Source: Beroe ovata (Eukaryota; Ctenophora; Nuda; Beroida; Beroidae). Taken from it: a stretch of 18,444 bases of DNA. How positions within the stretch are numbered: the stretch's first letter is position 1; every line of letters starts with the position of its first letter. The stretch spans positions 25,766-44,209 of the forward strand of contig CAMPET010000383.1 in the NCBI GenBank assembly GCA_946803715.1, written 5' to 3'. Below, piece by piece: positions 1-7,400 of the stretch. Position numbers and translations under genes: made by a program. The notes under the pieces are model-generated. The model did no database searches. It saw nothing but the letters and a program-made list of their open reading frames with translations, and was not told the DNA's origin.

Positions 1-124
1 TGTCTTTGTGTTTGTGTCTGTGTGTGTGTCTGTGTCTGTGTGTGTGTGTGTGTGTGTGTGTCTGTGTGTGTGTCTGTGTGTGTGTGTCTCTGTGTGTGTC
101 TGTGTGTGTGTGTGTGTGCGTGTG
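1..124. repeat. (TG)n microsatellite, interrupted
   Basis: TG repeats interrupted by TC, TT and CG dinucleotides. The tract runs off the left edge, so its true length is unknown. Confidence 0.97.
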
Positions 125-479
125 TATAATTAATGCCAGCTTGTATATCATATGTTATACCGCACAATGTACATACATGCTAGCAATGCTCGTGTATAAT
201 GAATCGAGCAACCAGCAGTTTTCTCCATAGTATAGTAGTACTTGTGTGTTGTTGAAGTACAATAGAGTTGTATGGAGTACTTTTTTCACCTTTTTTCAGT
301 TGTTTTCATGGTTTCCGTCGTGACCACTTACCGTAAGCGACGAATGACTCCGCCACCACTTTGCCATGATCCAGGACTCTGGAAAACTTTCTGTAGAATT
401 AGAATGAAGTAGCGACAACTCATCCGACTTGTACCATAGACCTTTCTCTTTCACCTATCCCCTCTTAAAACTACTTGCC

Positions 480-606
480 TGTTGACACCACATCCTTGGT
501 AATTCCCTCTTGACACCACTTCTCCCTTGACGTCACGTTCAACCCTGACACCACTTCCCCTCTTGACACCACTTCCCTATTGCCACCACTTTCCTTATTG
601 ACAATG
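480..606. repeat. Degenerate minisatellite, unit core TTGACACCACTT
   Basis: At least five imperfect copies of TTGACACCACTT/CTGACACCACTT at about 17-30 bp spacing, separated by C/T-rich spacers. The same unit recurs in introns 7 and 10 of the sulfotransferase gene. Confidence 0.8.
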
Positions 607-957
607 AATTCTTCCCCCGTAAAGCTCCCGGTGATATAAACATGTTATAGGGTATCCTGAATAAATTACACAGAATTCCAGCTGCATGTGGATGATAACA
701 TATACTACAAATCATAACTATCTCGTTCCATTTCGTATTATATATGTGTATGTAATGAAGTAGCCGCTACTCATTTCCTTTTCGCGCTTTGGATCATGAT
801 ACCATACCGAAATATGAATAAATTTTAATGAAGTGTCTCCCTTGATGTCTAGAAGTTGCTCCTCTAGTCTATATACACACGCATTCGTGTCACGTGATAG
901 TAACGTGACGCATTATTGATGCAAGCATTAGTAATATCACGTTAACACCCAACTTAC

Positions 958-1001
958 TGATACAAATTATGGAGGAGTTGATGATACAAATTATGAAGGA
1001 G
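958..1001. repeat. Short direct repeat, 24-bp period
   Basis: TGATACAAATTATGGAGGAG at 958-977 recurs at 982-1001 with one mismatch (19 of 20 identical). Confidence 0.85.
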
Positions 1002-1536
1002 CAGGTATATAGTCTCAGCATGCAGCCCGCGACGATTTATATCTCGGTATCCGGAGACGAAATCCATCCTCATTTTCTCTCAAATACATGTATTGGTCGG
1101 TAATTGAAATCGACGTCCTATTAGAGCGAGCTGAGTAGGTATATTATCATACGCATACCCTTTCCTGGCAAAGTATATAGGTAAAGAGGCTTGCAGATGT
1201 CTCGCTAGCTTTGTGTACGCGATTGTTGTCGATCCAAGGCCTTATTTCTTCCAGTTGTGTAGATAGGTATTGTCTGTGTATTAGTAAACTTTGGATGCAA
1301 ACAAATAATTTTCGCGTCTTTTTGTTGATTTTTTGATACCCATTAGATCAGAGTTAGTCTGTTTCGAACAGAACTCCCTCATTTCAAGTCCTACTGGTAG
1401 CGGTTACTCAATCCAAAGTCTGGGAAAATCAGTGTATCGGCAGTTCACCACTAGGTACTTCTTAACATTCGTATCTGACAATAAATGTGTCAAATTATCT
1501 AAGTACCGTGTAAAAGGAGCCTGTATGAGCCTGTCA

Positions 1537-1539
<3 letters not shown>

Positions 1540-1572
<33 letters not shown>

Positions 1573-1580
1573 TGTGTCTG
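1540..1580. repeat. (TG)n microsatellite
   Basis: About 20 TG units with two interruptions. A (CA)7 tract follows about 100 bp later at 1680-1694, so the two could pair as an inverted repeat. Confidence 0.97.
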
Positions 1581-1679
1581 ATTATGTGTCTGTGGTACAC
1601 CACGATTTCATTAGATTTGACACGTACCGAGGTATATACATTATTAACGCCCCTTTGGAACCTGATACCAAATTGGATT

Positions 1680-1694
1680 ACACACACACACACA
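1680..1694. repeat. (AC)7 microsatellite
   Basis: A pure AC run in the opposite orientation to the TG tract at 1540-1580. Confidence 0.95.
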
Positions 1695-2003
1695 TTCTCT
1701 GTATGTGTCTCACCTTCGATTACCTCATTCCATTGTACTTCCTTAATCGCCGTCTCTTCTTTAGCTGAGACACTGTGATCTAACTTCGACCGTGTTCAAT
1801 GCCACATGAGACAAGTGTTTGCCCCTTCTGTCACCATTTATCATGCTTATCTACCGTAATTTTGATTCCGTCTTTCTGCATGTCTCTTTTCAGCGTCTTC
1901 TTCATGTTTGTCGTCTTTTTTCGTCCGAGAAATCGCATGAATAATTATTGAGTTTGTCCGGACTTTAAATCGCTGATACTGACGATTAACTCCATTTCAT
2001 CTG

Positions 2004-2033
2004 TTGTGTGAACACTAAACAGTGTTCACACAA
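2004..2033. repeat. Perfect 13-bp inverted repeat with 4-nt loop
   Basis: Arm TTGTGTGAACACT (2004-2016), spacer AAAC, arm AGTGTTCACACAA (2021-2033). All 13 pairs match. It could form a stable hairpin in DNA or RNA; no gene context is visible. Confidence 0.9.
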
Positions 2034-2605
2034 AGCGCAGTGCAAAATCTTTCGATGTACGTTCTTGATCTCCTCACTGTCGGAGAATATTTGAGACGGC
2101 CTACTCAGCGATCCGTTTCGCGTGTTGCTAGGTCTACTGATGTTGAGTGTTGCTGTTCTGACAGTTGTTCTGTTGTTGCAAATGCCAGATATCACTCATT
2201 TGATGTACCTATCAAATACCCCTTCATAAAAAAGTCACCGAAGAGTCCCTACAGTACCAGTGGGTGCTAGACTTATTTTTCTCATTAATTGTTCTTCACT
2301 GAAATGTGGGTGTTCCCTTCTTCACCCGACACTTGTCTGCGCTTATATTATGCGCATTGATCTTAATCAAATACAATTTGACCTTGGCAAGTCATTATTA
2401 AACTGCACTTTATTTCTGTAGATATGCTGAATAATTTTTGACTTAGTATGTACTGTACTGAGAGTACACTTAACATATGATTCTAGAATCTAGGTATGTT
2501 TAGGCCTCTAGATGGTGGCCTCATTAACAGTCTTTACGATTGACGGAGTGCCCTCCATCAGCACTACCGAGAAGCTGCTTATAGTATGCTAAATTATAGT
2601 ATTTT

Positions 2606-2625
2606 CAATTCAATTCAATTCAATC
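2606..2625. repeat. (CAATT)n pentanucleotide microsatellite
   Basis: Three perfect CAATT units plus a final CAATC. Confidence 0.9.
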
Positions 2626-2777
2626 TTTTTTTCTTGTTGATAACAGATTATGTACGACGTTTAACTTTTTCGTTTCTGCACGCCAAATAAGAGTGTCTTT
2701 TCCAACACGTGACATGCTTTGATAATGTATGTTTTTGACTTTTGCTTTAGCTTACACGGTGCGGTGCGGTAACATTT

Positions 2778-2843
2778 CACACACGCATACCCGCCCACAC
2801 AAACACACACACACACGTCACACACACACATACTTGCACACCC
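2778..2843. repeat. Interrupted (CA)n tract
   Basis: CA-rich simple sequence, with pure runs of four to seven units around 2801-2830. Confidence 0.9.
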
Positions 2844-3209
2844 ATCCATAGATACAGCAAATGCCCAATAGTCATGTATACAGCTAGACACAGGCTTAGC
2901 CTTCTCACAGTAACAGACACAGACACAAATATCCACGAACACGATTATTTTATAAGTTCTTTTTTGCCTACAAAAACTTCGAGTTTTGTATTAAATGCTA
3001 ATTTAATGATCGGTTTATATATGTGTTTACTTTCCTGTTGGATTAGCTACTAGTCCTAAGCCGGTACATTGCCTGTTGCTATGAGGTAACTAGCAGTATA
3101 AGTAGTAGGAAACTTGGTTGCTATGGTAACCACTAAACGCATTTGCAGCGCGGTTTTGAGTTGTGTTCGCTATTCCAATCTCAGGGAAGTATTGAATATG
3201 AAGGCAATG

Positions 3210-3290
3210 ACACAGAAACAGACACACAGAGACAGAGTCAGACATACATGCACAGTGCACACATACAGAGACAACACACAAACAAAAAGC
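3210..3290. repeat. Degenerate CAGACA/CACA-rich simple sequence
   Basis: A purine-C alternating region of acagacacaca, agacagagtcagacat and acacatacagagacaacacac. It reads as a decayed CA/GACA microsatellite. Confidence 0.8.
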
Positions 3291-3435
3291 ATCTCACTAT
3301 CACATATTTGGTCATCGCATCCACTTAAGGACTATTGAGGTTTTATGAATGCTGTTTTTAAATTGTGTCAGGCCGTTGAACGGCGAATTGACATTTTATA
3401 ATTTTGACACAGATTTGTTCAATCGCGCGAAACTG

Positions 3436-3515
3436 TCACTCACACATAAACACACAAACACACATACTCATAAACACTCATGCACATACACACATACTTA
3501 CAAACACACCTGCTA
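3436..3515. repeat. Interrupted (CA)n tract with CATA/CACTCA variants
   Basis: CA repeats interrupted by TA, TC and TG steps throughout the tract. Confidence 0.88.
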
Positions 3516-3761
3516 GAGTACTGACATCCAATTTCATTATTAATTGTAACAACTCGCTGCTGTTTATTTCTGATTGCTATACACAGAGCTATTTAATCGA
3601 CAGGATTGAACTTTCCTCTTGATTTTACAATTTCCAATCATTCCGAGAAATTTCATCCGTTTACTATTTCAGGAAATCAGGAAATGAACTTTCACAAATT
3701 TCAATCCTGCTTGCTACTACTCCTTCACAAATCTCTTTGAACTATATATTTCATAGTCGCG

Positions 3762-3848
3762 ATGGCAGTGCTCGATTGCAGCTTTATTTTGGAACTCATT
3801 ATCCTAGTTTTGGTATTTGTATACCTCTACATCTCGATACCCCGATGA
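3762..3848 (+). CDS. Doubtful 28-aa hydrophobic small ORF
   Basis: The ATG is in a strong context (G at -3, G at +4). The ORF encodes MAVLDCSFILELIILVLVFV followed by YLYISIPR and TGA. Nearly the whole peptide is one transmembrane-like helix. It could be a membrane micropeptide, an unused N-terminal anchor exon or chance. It is not needed to explain the downstream gene and no homology is recognised. Confidence 0.15.
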   Translation: MAVLDCSFILELIILVLVFVYLYISIPR

Positions 3849-4473
3849 ATTGCGTATTGCAGTTTGTGCTGGAGTGAGCAGATTTTTATGTGTATCAGGT
3901 AGTTTAATCCGCAATACACACAGACCACCTGTTTCGATTTTCTTTTGTCCTAACTTTTTTGTTTTTTCGCAGTCTATGGTGGAATTTATAGTAGATAAAG
4001 AATTTCAGTTGCACACCTGTATATTGTATAATAATCTTTTCACAGCTCACTTGTCCAAATTTTCTTTTGTTTTGTAAAACTTTTGATAGAAAATCATTCC
4101 TCAGAATTATAATCATCTGAAAATCCCTATTCTTTGTCTGAAAAAGGATCTATTTTCCTTTGTCTGAAAAAACAAACCTATATTCCGTAGTAAAGGCTGC
4201 GAACTGGAGAATAACGGTGAGAGTGGTGTTATTGGATGCTGCCGGAGGTTAACAGCTCATGAAGTTCATCACACTACGAAGACCTAAATCAACGGTAATG
4301 GGGCTTTGTATGTGCCTATTTCACGGATATTTAATAATAATCAATTATGATTATGATTAATTAATTGATCAATAATAACTGATAACACGATATATGTGTC
4401 GAGATTGCACGACTTGCTCCGGTGAAGTGCTTCTTTGAATGGCACGCGATTTTATGTTCTTCTAGATATTAAA

Positions 4474-4482
4474 ATGGTGCAG
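4474..4482 (+). CDS. CHST15-like coding exon 1, start codon only plus two codons
   Basis: The codons ATG GTG CAG are followed by donor GTGAAA. Exon 2 is closed upstream in its own frame (TAA at 4525-4527, no ATG after it), so the start must be spliced in. This is the nearest upstream ATG with a phase-0 donor. An acceptor-like cttctag ends at 4465, so a 17-nt internal exon with an upstream 5' UTR exon is possible; a longer first exon is equally possible. Confidence 0.6.
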
Positions 4483-7400
4483 GTGAAATTATTTTTTACG
4501 AAAGTTCTTATCGCTAATCAGTGTTAATATAACCCTCAGCTAGTCTTGATTCTTGGAGTCCTACTACTCCTTCACATTGGTGTTGTTTTTATCAACAGCT
4601 ACGGTGTTTCTTGTAAGTATATAAACTGTTTCCGATCACGCAATATCTTCTAATATCACGCACTAATCACACACGTTTCATCTTCGGTTTATCACACATT
4701 TTCAGTCGTCGTAAAATTGAAGTATTGAAGTATACCTCCTGTGCTAAAACTTTCTCGCATCCTTGAAATTATTATTTATCTGACGAAACAAATGATATGC
4801 TCATACCCGAAATTTCATAGAGATTATTCCTCAGTTGGACCTGTAAATAAAGACACTCATTCAGATGCTGAAAATGTAAAGCCACGTGATACTGGACCGA
4901 AATCAGATATCAACTCAATAAGGTACAGATCTCGTTAAATATTATTCCCTTCGCAAATTATAGTATCTTTTCTCAACAAAAATGATTATTGTTTCTCCTC
5001 TTCCTATGATTATTGGCCACGTGTCCCGAATTTACTTCCCAGACGAATCTATTACTTTCGTCGACTATAGCCCTAACTGAGCATTTACATGTCTGTGCAT
5101 ACATGAACTAATTAATGGTGACGATATTCCATACACGCGCATATAATAGAGACTAAAAGCTTTACCAGACATGCAATATTTGGTCCTGGACCCCGTCCAT
5201 TGCGACATTAATGCATTCTAATACCACTATCTGAGTTGTCCATGGGCATTTCTCATGGGATTCAACAGGGCGAGATCGATAATTCGTGATGCATCGTTGG
5301 ATCTGGATGTTTATGTATCGTGCGAGTGCGTACGAAGAGCTGCATTATGGATGGAACTCAGATAATTTTATTGTTGCACGATTTTGATCGAAAAATAAGT
5401 AATGCGAGGAAATTATATAGTGTTCATGAAGCTCTATATTATACTATGTGGTTATTGAGGTAATGGATGATTTGAGAGTTGGAGTAGTGGGGTGTTTTGT
5501 AGCAGTCGCATGAGAAATCTAGAATTCGGAATTTCTGATAATGTATGATTGTTACAGGGAGCAAGCATTTTTACTGCAAAATCTCGGAGAATCGAGCAGG
5601 AAAGTTGCTGCCAAAACTGCTGCGGAACTCGGATCCGAGGCATCTTCGAAGGTTGTTTTTTCATGATCGCATGCTCAATTATTATTTTGCCCTCATTTCC
5701 CACAATCCACATATATCCATAGGCAGAACGCTACGTAACCTATTATTTGGAAATTCTTGCATGGGCGACATGAGTTCTATAATATCCTCTGCAGGAGACC
5801 GAGCCACGCCCCCAGGTGGTCCGACCTGAGCAACCGCAGGTTCCCAAACCAGCCCCGGTGATACCACCCCAGCAGAGCTTCAAAGATACGGGGTTTGCTA
5901 TAACCGGAGAAATCCCCAAGTATGTGGACTTTGGGCGGGTGGAGGATTTTGAGGACAGTTGTGATGCTGCTTATTGTATCATTAATGGGAGGAGAGTAAA
6001 GAGGTAGGATATTATGTATACTGTGATTTGCGTAGTTTTTAGGTCTCAAACCTACGTACATCTTTGCGAATAGACAATTTTCATTCTCTAGAAAAAGAAG
6101 TTTTCTCCCAACACAGCATAATTATTACACCGAGAATGTAGCATTATTATACCCAAACTGTCGACACAGCGCAAACAATCAGCACCCTCACCTTCCTGAC
6201 ACAACCCTCTTCCCCCACACAGGGAAATTATCAAGGAAACTCCCCGTGACATGTTCACAGCGATCCCTCCCGAGGAGAAATTCGAGAAGGAGTTCCGGAA
6301 CCCGTGCTGGAAAGCCAAAACCCCGGCCGGCATCGAAAAACTCTTTTGTATACCCTACTTCTACATCATTGGCTTCACGAAAGCAGGTGAATAACTATTG
6401 ACTTTTCTGGAATATTATCGTAATACATATGGATAGATCAGTTGATTGACCATTTTTTGAAAAAAAACACGTGATTAACCACCCCCCGTAATATTTTGAA
6501 AAAAAAAACACGTGATAAACCCCCCCGCAATGCTCTCAGGAACGACCGATATGTTCCACGTGTTGCGAAATCACACCCTCGTATCTGCACGTGCTGGCAA
6601 AGAGACTCACTACTTTGACAGACACAGGCGTGGTAGGATACCCAAGATGAACAGAGCACCATCCCTTGGTGAGCCTTGACACCACTTTGCTCGAGCCAAT
6701 GATTTCGACAATATGGTGTCAGCGATTCTGGGTTGCTGACACCACTTTCTTGACATCACTAACGTTCCTTGACACCACTTCTGTTCCTTGACGCCATTTT
6801 CCTTTCCTGACACATCTTCTGTATCCTGACACCTCTTTTTCAGCTCCAAAGTCCTTCATGTCGTATGTGAACTCTGGACACTTCAGAGAGGAGCTCATCC
6901 AGACATACAAAATGAGAGAAGATACCGATGTTCTATTTCATGGTGAGTTATGCATCCAAATGATGGAGCCCAGAATTAACAAAATTAAATACCCAATCCA
7001 GATATCAAATAAGCGAAAATAATCATTGCTCTAGGGAATAAACAACAACTTTCCCTCTGAGATTATTGGAACTGACAACTCTCTGGTCCCATCATCCCTC
7101 CCCCAAAAATGAACAACTTCCCCCCCCCCCCCCCGAAATTGGAAGTAAAACTTCCTTTCCCAAAGAGTGCTCCTTTCCCAAAAAGTGCTCTTTCACTCAG
7201 GTATTACGATGGACGCCACTCCCTCCCACGTGTGGGACAATGAGTTTTGGGAGATCTTCCATCCTGGGTACAGGGAACCGCCCGTCACCAATGCTGACGT
7301 CATTTCTACCCTCTACCCCAAAACCAAAATCATTGTCTCACTTCGCGGTCCTATATCCAGGTTTGTAATGATTAGCTTTGCCATTTTTCATCAATTTATA

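Larger units (their letters stand above)
1..4473. other. Upstream non-coding region
   Basis: No gene could be supported in these 4.5 kb on either strand. ORFs here are short and mostly derive from microsatellites (runs of Cys-Val or Thr-His) or lack splice or homology support. The region holds five CA/TG-rich simple-repeat tracts, a TGACACCACTT minisatellite, a perfect 13-bp hairpin and short direct repeats, listed separately. The promoter and 5' UTR of the sulfotransferase should be near its right end but show no clear TATA box or initiator. Confidence 0.6.

Noticed and set aside
6-230. Cys/Val-rich frame at the left edge
   Set aside because: It is a translation of the TG microsatellite; the same applies to frames at 1499-1778 and 2661-2942.
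321-390. Possible minus-strand exon encoding RVLDHGKVVAES, flanked by tctacag and a GTAAGT donor
   Set aside because: It overlaps a decayed TGACACCACTT-family unit (CCACCACTTTGCC), has no neighbouring minus-strand exon, and the resemblance to an ABC transporter segment is too short to support.
1893-1960. Strong acceptor tctcttttcag followed by a short hydrophobic frame (VFFMFVVFFRPRNRMNNY)
   Set aside because: Only 18 codons before a stop and no upstream exon to join. A good acceptor-like site alone is expected by chance in T-rich DNA.
2022-2270. 82-aa open frame ending in TAG, with an opposing minus-strand frame
   Set aside because: It starts at GTG inside the hairpin at 2004-2033, has no recognisable domain and no convincing acceptor in the right frame. 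Low-complexity Cys/Ser content fits chance.
4741-4938. 65-aa frame read as an independent gene
   Set aside because: It begins at GTG, not ATG. Its right half is exon 3 of the sulfotransferase; the left half is intron sequence before acceptor 4834.
5545-5829. 94-aa frame overlapping exons 4 and 5
   Set aside because: It is in a different frame from the phase-compatible reading. The chosen frame joins exons 3, 4 and 5 without stops and gives a normal stem region.
6610-6910. Minus-strand frames rich in KWCQGT-like repeats
   Set aside because: The peptide repeats are translations of the TGACACCACTT minisatellite on the opposite strand and overlap real plus-strand exons.
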